Shown here: positions 9,328 to 16,568 of the stretch, piece after piece
How positions within the stretch are numbered: position 1 is the stretch's first letter
How the letters are laid out: every line of letters starts with the position of its first letter
Assembly: GCF_003143935.1 (NCBI RefSeq)
Contig: NZ_QFRX01000001.1
Span: 7,240,555 to 7,304,554 of the forward strand
DNA: 64,000 bases
DNA from: Streptomyces sp. Act143
GTDB taxonomy: Bacteria > Actinomycetota > Actinomycetes > Streptomycetales > Streptomycetaceae
Direction of reading: 5' to 3'
Position numbers and translations under genes: made by a program
The notes under the pieces: generated by a model
The model's input: the letters and a program-made list of their open reading frames with translations, nothing else
The model's database searches: none
What the model was told of the DNA's origin: nothing

Positions 9328-9357
9328 TTGACCCGTTCGGCCGTGGCCCCGTAACCT
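9328..9357 (+). promoter_or_regulatory. Vegetative promoter for rplU-rpmA
   Basis: TTGACC (9328-9333) and TAACCT (9352-9357) are spaced by 18 bases, a near-consensus HrdB-type promoter. Initiation near 9364 would give an rplU leader of about 140 bases. Confidence 0.75.
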
Positions 9358-9410
9358 TGACCGTCGGCGTGTCCTTGGATATGGGCACGCCACATCCCCG
9401 TAAACCTCAT

Positions 9411-9437
9411 CCTCTCGGGCCTTGCGGCCGGGAGAGG
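9411..9437 (+). promoter_or_regulatory. rplU leader hairpin
   Basis: CCTCTC (9411-9416) pairs with GAGAGG (9432-9437), and inside it GGCC pairs with GGCC around a TTGC loop, leaving a small asymmetric bulge. It lies in the rplU 5' leader between promoter and start. Ribosomal protein leaders often carry autoregulatory structures, but I do not recognise an established L21 leader motif here. Confidence 0.5.
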
Positions 9438-9502
9438 CCGCTTGCTCTGCCGGGCGGCTGGACTGCGGGGGTGCCGTTCCCGAGCGAGAGAGTGAGATCC
9501 GC

Positions 9503-9823
9503 GTGTACGCCATCGTGCGCAGCGGTGGTCGCCAGCACAAGGTTGCTGTCGGCGACATCGTTGAGGTTGACAAGATTTCCACTGCCAAGGTTGGCGACAC
9601 GGTCGAGCTCTCGACCCTGCTCGTTGTCGACGGCGACGCTGTGACCAGCGACCCGTGGGTGCTGGCCGGCATCAAGGTCCAGGCCGAGGTCGTGGACCAC
9701 CACAAGGGCCAGAAGATCGACATTCTGCGCTACAAGAACAAGACCGGCTACCGCCGTCGCCAGGGTCACCGTCAGCAGTACACGGCGATCAAGGTCACGT
9801 CCATCCCGACGGCCGCGAAGTAA
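9503..9823 (+). CDS. rplU: 50S ribosomal protein L21
   Basis: Large-subunit ribosomal protein. Translation from GTG 9503 gives the L21 N-terminus YAIVRSGGRQHKVAVGD and a 106-residue protein, the family length. The C-terminal YKNKTGYRRRQGHRQ rRNA-binding segment is typical. The open frame continues further upstream, but that stretch lies in the structured leader and is not part of the protein. The next gene, rpmA, follows after 14 bases, which is the universal rplU-rpmA pair. Confidence 0.97.
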   Translation: MYAIVRSGGRQHKVAVGDIVEVDKISTAKVGDTVELSTLLVVDGDAVTSDPWVLAGIKVQAEVVDHHKGQKIDILRYKNKTGYRRRQGHRQQYTAIKVTSIPTAAK

Positions 9824-9837
9824 AGAGGGACTGAGCA

Positions 9838-10092
9838 ATGGCACACAAGAAGGGCGCATCGTCCACCCGGAACGGTCGCGACTCCAACGCCCAGCGGCTC
9901 GGCGTGAAGCGCTTCGGCGGTCAGGTCGTTTCCGCTGGTGAGATCCTCGTCCGCCAGCGCGGCACCCACTTCCACCCCGGCTCGGGCGTCGGCCGTGGCG
10001 GCGACGACACGCTGTTCGCGCTGAACGCCGGTGCGGTGCAGTTCGGCACGCACCGTGGCCGCAAGGTCGTGAACATCGTTCCGGTCGCCTGA
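9838..10092 (+). CDS. rpmA: 50S ribosomal protein L27
   Basis: Large-subunit protein near the peptidyl transferase centre. The 84-residue product begins MAHKKGASSTRNGRDS with no N-terminal Firmicutes-type cleaved extension, and contains the family segment GTHFHPGSGVGRGGDDTLFA. The ATG is preceded by GAGGGACTGAGCA with a good ribosome binding site. It is co-transcribed with rplU, and the hairpin at 10131 lies between it and obg. Confidence 0.97.
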   Translation: MAHKKGASSTRNGRDSNAQRLGVKRFGGQVVSAGEILVRQRGTHFHPGSGVGRGGDDTLFALNAGAVQFGTHRGRKVVNIVPVA

Positions 10093-10130
10093 ATCAGGCA
10101 CTGATCGGAAGCTTTGCGCGAGGCGGACCT

Positions 10131-10165
10131 CACTTCCCTGGTGGGAAGGCGGGTCCGCCTTTCGC
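10131..10165 (+). terminator. Hairpin between rpmA and obg
   Basis: AGGCGGACC (10131-10139) pairs with GGTCCGCCT (10152-10160), with an inner TTCCC/GGGAA stem and a short TTTC tail. It looks like a weak or partial terminator that could lower expression of the GTPase gene relative to the ribosomal protein genes. Confidence 0.6.
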
Positions 10166-10211
10166 GTGTTAGTACAAGAGACAGTCCCGCACGTATCTGG
10201 AGGCACACCCC

Positions 10212-11657
10212 ATGACCACCTTCGTGGACCGCGTCGAGCTGCATGTCGCCGCGGGTAACGGAGGTCACGGCTGTGCCTCCGTCCACCGTGAGAAGTTCAA
10301 GCCGCTCGGCGGACCCGACGGCGGCAACGGCGGGCGCGGCGGCGATGTGATCCTCACCGTCGACCAGTCCGTGACCACGCTGCTGGAGTACCACCACTCC
10401 CCGCACCGCAAGGCCACCAACGGCAAGCCCGGTGAGGGCGGCAACCGCTCCGGCAAGGACGGCCAGGACCTGGTCCTCGCCGTGCCGGACGGCACCGTCG
10501 TCCTCGACAAGGCGGGCAACGTCCTCGCCGACCTGGTGGGGCACGGCACCTCGTACGTCGCCGCCCAGGGCGGCCGCGGCGGCCTCGGCAACGCGGCGCT
10601 GTCCTCGGCCCGCCGCAAGGCGCCCGGCTTCGCGCTGCTCGGTGAGCCGGGGGACCTCCAGGACGTCGTCCTGGAGCTGAAGACCGTCGCCGACGTGGCG
10701 CTGGTCGGCTACCCGAGCGCGGGCAAGTCCTCGCTGATCTCGGTGCTGAGCGCGGCCAAGCCGAAGATCGCCGACTACCCCTTCACCACCCTGGTCCCGA
10801 ACCTCGGCGTGGTCACCGCGGGATCGACCGTCTACACCATCGCCGACGTGCCCGGTCTGATCCCGGGCGCCAGCCAGGGCAAGGGCCTGGGCCTGGAGTT
10901 CCTGCGGCACGTGGAGCGGTGCAGCGTGCTGGTGCACGTGCTGGACACGGCGACCCTGGAGTCCGACCGCGACCCCGTCTCCGACCTCGACGTCATCGAG
11001 GAGGAGCTGCGGCAGTACGGCGCCGGGCTCGACAAGCGACCCCGCATGGTCGTCCTGAACAAGATCGACGTGCCCGACGGCAAGGACCTCGCCGAGATGG
11101 TCCGCCCGGACCTGGAGGCCCGCGGCTACCGCGTCTTCGAGGTGTCCGCCGTGGCCCACATGGGGCTGAAGGAGCTCTCGTTCGCGCTGGCCGACCTGGT
11201 CGCCAAGGCGCGGGCCGCGAAGCCGAAGGAGGAGGCGACGCGGATCGTCATCCGGCCGAAGGCTGTCGACGACACGGGCTTCACCGTCACCCGCGAGGAC
11301 GACGGGCTGTTCCGGGTGCGCGGCGAGAAGCCCGAACGCTGGGTGCGCCAGACCGACTTCAACAACGACGAGGCCGTCGGCTACCTCGCCGACCGGCTCA
11401 ACCGCCTCGGTGTCGAGGAGGAGCTGATGAAGGCGGGCGCCCGCTCCGGCGACGGCGTCGCCATCGGCCCCGAGGACAACGCGGTCGTCTTCGACTGGGA
11501 GCCGACCGTCATGGCCGGTGCCGAGATGCTCGGCCGACGCGGCGAGGACCACCGCTTCGACGCGCCGCGGCCCGCCGCCCAGCGCCGCCGCGACAAGCAG
11601 GCCGAACGGGACGAGTCGGAGCGGGAGTTCGACGACTTCGACCCGTTCGAGAAGTGA
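10212..11657 (+). CDS. obg: Obg/CgtA family GTPase
   Basis: Essential ribosome-associated GTPase (50S assembly, stress and development; Obg affects sporulation in Streptomyces). The 481-residue protein has the glycine-rich Obg fold at residues 1-160 (AGNGGHGCASVHREKF, GGPDGGNGGRGGDV), then a G domain with G1 VGYPSAGKSSLIS (about 166-178), G3 DVPGLIPGAS (about 213) and G4 NKID (about 281). The C-terminal OCT domain (about 340-425, RIVIRPKAVDDTGFTV) is followed by an acidic/basic tail. ATG 10212 follows GGAGG. Position after rplU-rpmA is the conserved bacterial arrangement. Confidence 0.97.
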   Translation: MTTFVDRVELHVAAGNGGHGCASVHREKFKPLGGPDGGNGGRGGDVILTVDQSVTTLLEYHHSPHRKATNGKPGEGGNRSGKDGQDLVLAVPDGTVVLDKAGNVLADLVGHGTSYVAAQGGRGGLGNAALSSARRKAPGFALLGEPGDLQDVVLELKTVADVALVGYPSAGKSSLISVLSAAKPKIADYPFTTLVPNLGVVTAGSTVYTIADVPGLIPGASQGKGLGLEFLRHVERCSVLVHVLDTATLESDRDPVSDLDVIEEELRQYGAGLDKRPRMVVLNKIDVPDGKDLAEMVRPDLEARGYRVFEVSAVAHMGLKELSFALADLVAKARAAKPKEEATRIVIRPKAVDDTGFTVTREDDGLFRVRGEKPERWVRQTDFNNDEAVGYLADRLNRLGVEEELMKAGARSGDGVAIGPEDNAVVFDWEPTVMAGAEMLGRRGEDHRFDAPRPAAQRRRDKQAERDESEREFDDFDPFEK

Positions 11658-11801
11658 CCGGCCCCCTCCAGGGCTGACGGCCGGGAGACCCGGCCGGCGG
11701 CAGGGCAACCAACCGGGATTCCGACGAGTCGTACCGGGCAGCACGGATGAGGATCTTGACTTCTTCCGTGGCCGACTGCCCGTGCGTCCTACGGAGTTCG
11801 C

Positions 11802-13313
11802 ATGCCCCTGCCCCCTCGTACCACCCGGCGTGCCGCCGTGGCCGCGATCGCCCTGATCGCCGCCACGTGCGGCACACTGCCCGTCGCCCAGGCCGCCCCG
11901 GCGGCCGGCGTGCGGCAGGACTTCAACGGCGACGGCTACGAGGACCTCGCGGTGGCCGCGCCCGCGGCGAGCGTGGGCGGCAAGGCCAAGGCCGGGTATG
12001 TGGCCGTGCTGTACGGGTCGAGGAACGCACTGACCACCACGGGCCGGAAGGTGTTCACCCAGAACACCGCCGGGGTGCCGGGCACGGCCGAGGCGGGGGA
12101 CGGGTTCGGCAGCGCGCTCAGCACCGCCGACCTGGACCGCGACGGCTACCCGGACCTCGTGATCGGCGTGAGCGGCGAGGACACCTCGGCGGGCGCGGAC
12201 GCCGGGCTGGTCGAGGTGGTGTGGGGCGGACCCGGAGGGCTCGCGGGCGGCATGTCCCTGGCGAGCGGGAAGGCGTACGACAAGCTCGGCTCCCAGGGGC
12301 AGTTGACGGCCGGCGACATCGGTGACGACGGCTCCCCGGACGTGGTGACCGTGGCGAACCTGCACGACCTGCGGATTCTCAAGGGCCCCTTCACGCGCGG
12401 CGGTTCGCACGGCGGCGAGGAGCTGGTCCCGGACCGCTACGACAGCCGCGTCCTGGACCTGGCCACCGGTGACGTCAACGGCGACGGCCGCACCGATGTC
12501 GTCGGCGCCGAGAACGACGGCGACGAGTTCGACGCGCGCCGGGTCGTGTACTGGCTCGGCAATGGCGCAGGGCTCGACCCCTTCACGCTGGTGTACGACA
12601 TCGACGGCGCCGGGCTCCAGGGCGGCGAGAGCCTCGACGTCGGGGACGTGAACCGGGACGGTTACGACGACATCGTGGTGGGCCGGGCGATCGACGGCTA
12701 CGACAGCGACCTCGACACCCACCTCGCCAAGGGCGGCCGGATCGGCTGGATCCCGGGCACCGCGGACGGGCCCGACGGGGTGCGGGCGCAGTTCCTCAAC
12801 CAGGACAGCCCCGGCGTGCCCGGCACCGCCGAGAAGGGCGACCGGTTCGGCACCGACGTACGGCTCGGGGACGTGGACGGGGACGGGTACCTGGACGTGC
12901 TCACCGGCGTGCCGGGGGAGGACATCGGGTCGGTCGCCGACGCGGGTGCCGTGGTGGTGCTGAGCGGCCGGGCCGACGGGCTGACCGGCGTCGGCTCCCA
13001 CCAGGTGGTCACGCAGGACACCACCGGGGTGCCGGGCAGCGCCGAGCGGGGCGACGCCTTCGGCGCGGCCGTCCACCTCGGGGACGCCAACGGCGACGGG
13101 CTGGCCGACGTCGCGGTCGGGGCGCCGGGGGAGAACGCCGACGCCGGGTACGTGTGGTCCTTCCGCTCCCGGGCGTCGTACGTCGCCGAGCCGGGCGGGG
13201 TGCCGCTGCCGGCGACGGTTGTGGCGCCTGGGGGAGGCACGACCGCCTTCGGGAACACACTGCTGGGGACGACGGCGGCGGGCGCGCGGCTCGGTACCGG
13301 GTTCGCGTACTGA
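11802..13313 (+). CDS. Secreted FG-GAP (integrin alpha-like) repeat protein
   Basis: Extracellular protein of unknown ligand. Residues 1 to about 31 form a Sec-type signal peptide (Arg-rich start, hydrophobic AAVAAIALIAATCGTL core, AQA-AP cleavage). The rest is built of FG-GAP/VCBS-type repeats. Each has a calcium-loop-like DxNGDGYxD segment such as DFNGDGYEDLAVA (about 45), DRDGYPDLVIG, DVNGDGRTD, DVNRDGYDDIVVG, DVDGDGYLD and DANGDGLADVAVG, with GVPGTAE-type linkers. These fold as a beta-propeller with bound Ca2+. The 503-residue length fits one complete seven-blade propeller. The function is unassigned; it sits between obg and a PhoD gene in an envelope-related region, so a surface or adhesion role is an inference only. 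Confidence 0.88.
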   Translation: MPLPPRTTRRAAVAAIALIAATCGTLPVAQAAPAAGVRQDFNGDGYEDLAVAAPAASVGGKAKAGYVAVLYGSRNALTTTGRKVFTQNTAGVPGTAEAGDGFGSALSTADLDRDGYPDLVIGVSGEDTSAGADAGLVEVVWGGPGGLAGGMSLASGKAYDKLGSQGQLTAGDIGDDGSPDVVTVANLHDLRILKGPFTRGGSHGGEELVPDRYDSRVLDLATGDVNGDGRTDVVGAENDGDEFDARRVVYWLGNGAGLDPFTLVYDIDGAGLQGGESLDVGDVNRDGYDDIVVGRAIDGYDSDLDTHLAKGGRIGWIPGTADGPDGVRAQFLNQDSPGVPGTAEKGDRFGTDVRLGDVDGDGYLDVLTGVPGEDIGSVADAGAVVVLSGRADGLTGVGSHQVVTQDTTGVPGSAERGDAFGAAVHLGDANGDGLADVAVGAPGENADAGYVWSFRSRASYVAEPGGVPLPATVVAPGGGTTAFGNTLLGTTAAGARLGTGFAY

Positions 13314-13350
13314 CGTTCGTCCCGTCTGCTGATCAGCCCTCAGACCCGTT

Positions 13351-13385
13351 GCGGACACGACGAGTTCGTGTGCCGCGGCGGGTTT
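13351..13385 (+). terminator. Probable terminator after FG-GAP gene
   Basis: GCGG-a-CACGA (13351-13360) pairs with TCGTG-tg-CCGC (13366-13376), followed nearby by TTTT at 13382-13385. It lies 37 bases after the stop. Confidence 0.6.
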
Positions 13386-13497
13386 TCTGTTGTCCTCCTT
13401 CTTGTCATGCATGTGAACCCCGCCGTTCAGCGGCCGGACCTCCCACGGGCGTGAGCTTCCGATGTCCATGAGGCCAGTGAGGCAAGGGAGTTCGCTG

Positions 13498-15048
13498 ATG
13501 ACCGGAGCAGTTTCGCCCGACCGCCGCCGCTTTCTGACCGCCGGGGCCGCCGTGCTCGGCGCCGCCGCCTCCGCCCAGCTGTGGCTGCCGACGTCCGCCC
13601 GTGCCGCCGAAACCCCGTTGCCCGACGGGGTGTTCAGCCTCGGCGTCACCTCCGGCGACCCGCTGCCCGACGGCATCGTGCTGTGGACGCGGCTCGCCCC
13701 GGACCCGCTGAACGGCGGCGGGATGCCCGACCGGGTGGTGCCCGTGGAGTGGGAGATCGCCGAGGACGAGCGGTTCAGAAAGCCCGTCCGCCGCGGTGTC
13801 GCCCAGGCCCGGCCCGAGTACGGGCACAGCGTTCACGTGGATGTACGAGGTCTGCGCCCGGGACGCGCGTACTGGTACCGCTTCCGCACCAGCGGCCAGC
13901 TCTCGCCCACCGGCCGTACCCGCACCGCACCCCACCCGCACAGCAAGGGCGGCAGCCTGCGCGTCGCGCTCGCGTCCTGCCAGAACTGGCAGCACGGCTG
14001 GTTCACCCCGTACGCCGACATGCTCGCCCAGGACCCCGACGTCGTGCTCTTCGTCGGCGACTACATCTACGAGTCGACGCCGTCCTCGACCGGCGTACGC
14101 CGCCACGAGGGCACCGGCGAGCCGTACAGCCTGGTCCAGTACCGCAACCGCTACGCCCAGTACCGCAGCGACCCCGACCTCGCCGCGATGCACGCCAACG
14201 CGCCCTGGGTGGTCACCTTCGACGACCACGAGGTCGACAACGACTTCGCCGGCGAGATCCCGCAGGACCCCGACAAGCAGACCCACGACGCCTTCGTGGC
14301 CCGCCTGACCGCCGCCTACCAGGCGTACTACGAGCACATGCCGGTCCGCGCGACCGCGGTGCCGAACGGCCCGCACATCCAGATGTACCGGCGTCTGGAG
14401 TTCGGCCGCCTGGCCCGGCTCAACGTGCTCGACACCCGGCAGTTCCGCAGTGACCAGGCGACCACCCAGGAAGGCGCCCAGGACCCGTCGCTGACCATGC
14501 TCGGCGCCACGCAGAAGGAGTGGCTCCTCGACGGGCTGCACGACTCCCCGGCCCGCTGGAACCTCATCGCCTCCCAGATCATGATGGCCGAGACCGACCT
14601 CAAGATCGGCGAGGGCAAGCTCTGGTACTACGACGCCTGGGACGGCTACCAGGCCGAACGCAACGCCCTCATGGCCGACTTCGCCGACGTCCGCAACCCG
14701 GTCGTGTTCACCGGCGACCGCCACCTGACGATGATCAGCGACCTCAAGAAGGACTACGCCGACCCGGACTCGGACGTCGTCGGCGCCGAGTTCGTGGGGA
14801 CGTCCGTCTCCAGCAACGGCGACCAGGACCAGGCCGCCTTCCACGCCGAATGGGACCCGCGCATGCCGGACAACCCGCACTGGAAGCTGATCGACGCCCA
14901 CCGCGGCTACCACCTGTTCGACATCGACAAGCACGGCATCGACGCCCAGGTCAGGGTCGTGGACACGGTCCGGCAGCCGACGGCCACCGCGAGCACGCTG
15001 GCCACGCTGCGGGTGGAGGCGGGACGCCCGGGCGTGGAGCTCGCGTGA
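13498..15048 (+). CDS. phoD: PhoD-like alkaline phosphatase/phosphodiesterase, Tat-exported
   Basis: Exported Ca/Fe-type phosphatase-phosphodiesterase. I start at ATG 13498 because AAGGGAG (13484-13490) sits seven bases upstream; an ATG 12 codons earlier lacks a site. The N-terminus has a twin-arginine signal (SPDRRRFLTAG, then an Ala-rich core ending SARA-AE). A PhoD_N-type beta domain (about 35-145) precedes the metallophosphatase core with LFVGDYIYES (about 185), TFDDHEVDNDF (about 240) and FTGDRHLTMI (about 402). The 516-residue length is typical. Bacillus PhoD degrades wall teichoic acid, so its position beside polyol-phosphate polymer genes suggests polymer turnover as well as phosphate scavenging. 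I found no clear repeated PHO box upstream. Confidence 0.92.
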   Translation: MTGAVSPDRRRFLTAGAAVLGAAASAQLWLPTSARAAETPLPDGVFSLGVTSGDPLPDGIVLWTRLAPDPLNGGGMPDRVVPVEWEIAEDERFRKPVRRGVAQARPEYGHSVHVDVRGLRPGRAYWYRFRTSGQLSPTGRTRTAPHPHSKGGSLRVALASCQNWQHGWFTPYADMLAQDPDVVLFVGDYIYESTPSSTGVRRHEGTGEPYSLVQYRNRYAQYRSDPDLAAMHANAPWVVTFDDHEVDNDFAGEIPQDPDKQTHDAFVARLTAAYQAYYEHMPVRATAVPNGPHIQMYRRLEFGRLARLNVLDTRQFRSDQATTQEGAQDPSLTMLGATQKEWLLDGLHDSPARWNLIASQIMMAETDLKIGEGKLWYYDAWDGYQAERNALMADFADVRNPVVFTGDRHLTMISDLKKDYADPDSDVVGAEFVGTSVSSNGDQDQAAFHAEWDPRMPDNPHWKLIDAHRGYHLFDIDKHGIDAQVRVVDTVRQPTATASTLATLRVEAGRPGVELA

Positions 15049-15077
15049 CCGTGACCGTGCACCCCGGGTGACGGGGG

Positions 15078-15101
15078 CCTGGGACTCATCTGTGTCCCAG
15101 G
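15078..15101 (+). terminator. Hairpin after phoD
   Basis: CCTGGGAC (15078-15085) pairs with GTCCCAGG (15094-15101) around an eight-base loop, followed by a pyrimidine-rich TCTCTC. It probably ends the phoD transcript, though the T tract is poor. Confidence 0.6.
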
Positions 15102-15105
15102 TCTC

Positions 15106-15138
15106 TCTCAGGGCAGTCTCAGGAACCCCTCTTACCGT
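15106..15138 (+). promoter_or_regulatory. OmpR-type direct repeat plus -10 box for sulfotransferase gene
   Basis: TCTCAGG occurs at 15106-15112 and 15117-15123, an 11-base period typical of OmpR/PhoB-family dimer sites. A TACCGT -10-like box lies at 15133-15138, and the ATG is at 15148. The repeat occupies the -35 position, the usual layout for activator-dependent promoters. No experimental basis is available here. Confidence 0.5.
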
Positions 15139-15147
15139 CCCTTGACC

Positions 15148-16329
15148 ATGGAGACGGACCGTACGAGAAGAGACGAGGGTGTCGCGCCGCTGCCCGCCGG
15201 CACCCGCCTGCTGCACATCGGCCCCCACAAGACCGGCACGACATCCATCCAGGGCGCGCTGTTCGCCGCCAAGGACCGGCTCGGTGAGCACGGCGTCCTG
15301 TGGCCCGCCGCCACCCGGCACCCGATGGAGGCCGTCCTCGCTGCCTGCGCCCGGCCCGGGATGATGGGCGACGCGGCGCCCGACGAGAAGCAGTGGCGGC
15401 AGCTGGTGGACCGGGTCGACAGCGCCGGCCGGTCCACCACCTCGGTCATCAGCAGCGAGTTCTTCGCCGACGCCTCCGACGACACGGCCATCGAGCGGAT
15501 CGTCGAACAGCTCGGCGGCGACTCCGTGCACATCCTGGTCACCCTGCGCCCGCTGGCGAAGATCATGCCCTCGCAGTGGCAGCAGTACGTGCAGAACGGG
15601 CTGCGCATGGGCTACGAGGAGTGGCTGGAGCACATGCTCCGCAAGGCCCCGTACGAGAAGCCCAACCCCAGCTTCTGGCGCCGCCACCGGCACGACCGGC
15701 TGGTCGAGCGCTGGGTCCGGGCGGTCGGCGCCGAGCGGGTCACCGTGGTCGTGGTAGACGACCGCGACCGGAACGGGCTGATGTGCACCTTCGAGCGGCT
15801 CCTCGGTCTCCCGCAGGGCCTGCTCCAGGAGGTCCCCGACGCGGCCAACCGCTCTCTCACGCTCGCCGAGACCGAAATGCTGCGGAATCTTAATAGGGAA
15901 TTCCGCGGCAATGGACTGCCCGACGAGCTGTATTCGAAGCTGGTGCGGCACGGCGCGGTGATGCATATGAAGAACGCGTGCAGCCCGACATCGCAGGACG
16001 TGAAGATCTGCACCCCGCGCTGGGCCGTGGAGGCCGCCGCCGGGATCGGCGCCGAGGCGGCACTGCGCATCGGCGCGACGGGCGTGCGGGTCCTCGGCGA
16101 CCCGGCGCTGCTGTCAGCCGTGCCCGAGCCCGGCACCGAGACCCTTGCGGAACCGCGGATCGCTCCCGAAGTGGCCGCGCAGGCGCTGTACGGGGCGCTC
16201 GCCGCGGCCGCCGCCGCGCCGATCCGGAACACCGCGCCGGTCAAGTCGCGGACGGTGCACCAGACCTCGTCCAAGGAACTCGTGAAGGTGCTCGGCCACC
16301 GGTGCCTGAAGCGGCTGCGACGCCGCTGA
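15148..16329 (+). CDS. Sulfotransferase family protein
   Basis: Predicted PAPS-dependent sulfotransferase. Starting at ATG 15148, the 393-residue product has the 5'-phosphosulfate loop HIGPHKTGTTSIQGAL (about 23-38), the family signature in which PxxTGTT-type residues cradle the PAPS phosphate. The second motif region VHILVTLRPLAKIMPSQWQQY (about 128) carries the Arg/Ser pair of the 3'-phosphate site. The C-terminus is Ala-rich then basic. It stands alone between phoD and the CDP-ribitol-type fusion gene, so the acceptor may be a wall polymer sugar, but this is inference. The patch 15883-15980 has AT-rich codons (AAT, CTT, AGG, TAT) unlike the rest, and the stop codon lies in a short tandem duplication. 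Confidence 0.8.
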   Translation: METDRTRRDEGVAPLPAGTRLLHIGPHKTGTTSIQGALFAAKDRLGEHGVLWPAATRHPMEAVLAACARPGMMGDAAPDEKQWRQLVDRVDSAGRSTTSVISSEFFADASDDTAIERIVEQLGGDSVHILVTLRPLAKIMPSQWQQYVQNGLRMGYEEWLEHMLRKAPYEKPNPSFWRRHRHDRLVERWVRAVGAERVTVVVVDDRDRNGLMCTFERLLGLPQGLLQEVPDAANRSLTLAETEMLRNLNREFRGNGLPDELYSKLVRHGAVMHMKNACSPTSQDVKICTPRWAVEAAAGIGAEAALRIGATGVRVLGDPALLSAVPEPGTETLAEPRIAPEVAAQALYGALAAAAAAPIRNTAPVKSRTVHQTSSKELVKVLGHRCLKRLRRR

Positions 16330-16357
16330 GCCTGTGGCGGCTGCGACGCCGCTGAGC
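16311..16357. repeat. 26-bp-period tandem duplication over the sulfotransferase stop
   Basis: The 21-base unit beginning GCGGCTGCGACGCCGC occurs at 16311-16331 and again at 16337-16357, both copies containing the same in-register TGA region. It probably arose by slippage at the gene end. The first copy encodes the terminal RLRRR and stop; the second is untranslated. Confidence 0.9.
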
Positions 16358-16372
16358 GGTACGGTCGTCACA

Positions 16373-16412
16373 CACAGCAATACGGAACTCCTGTGGAGTT
16401 ACTCACAGCAAT
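16373..16412. repeat. CACAGCAAT direct repeats upstream of cytidylyltransferase fusion gene
   Basis: CACAGCAAT occurs at 16373-16381 and 16404-16412, spaced by 31 bases (about three helical turns), with an AACTC/GAGTT hairpin between. It lies in the 239-base gap before the next gene and is a possible regulator site. Confidence 0.45.
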
Positions 16413-16450
16413 TCAGGGTGCTCGCCACAACGGTCTCCTCAATCACCAGG

Positions 16451-16510
16451 AGTGCAAGGTGAATGACAGGTAGCGCGCACATATGCGGTGGACGGCGCTC
16501 ACCTTGCACT
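16451..16510 (+). promoter_or_regulatory. Long inverted repeat in leader of CDP-ribitol-type gene
   Basis: AGTGCAAGGTGA (16451-16462) is perfectly complementary to TCACCTTGCACT (16499-16510), with AGCGC/GCGCT inside. There is no T tract, so it is not a normal terminator. It ends 58 bases before the GTG and could be an mRNA leader structure or a large operator. Confidence 0.65.
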
Positions 16511-16568
16511 GCGGTAACCCCAAGTGGGACCATTTCCAAGTTCCCTGTCGCCCCGAGGTAGGTCACCT

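Noticed and set aside
13386..13497. PHO box upstream of phoD.
   Set aside because: Only isolated GTGAAC/GTTCA-like words occur; there is no pair of GTTCACC repeats at an 11-base period.
15060..15147. Small coding gene between phoD and the sulfotransferase gene.
   Set aside because: Only a hairpin, a direct repeat and a -10 box are supported; no frame with a ribosome binding site.
16524..16568. Upstream ATG-type start for the CDP-ribitol-type fusion.
   Set aside because: The residues added are not family-like, and GTG 16569 has a GAGG site at proper distance.
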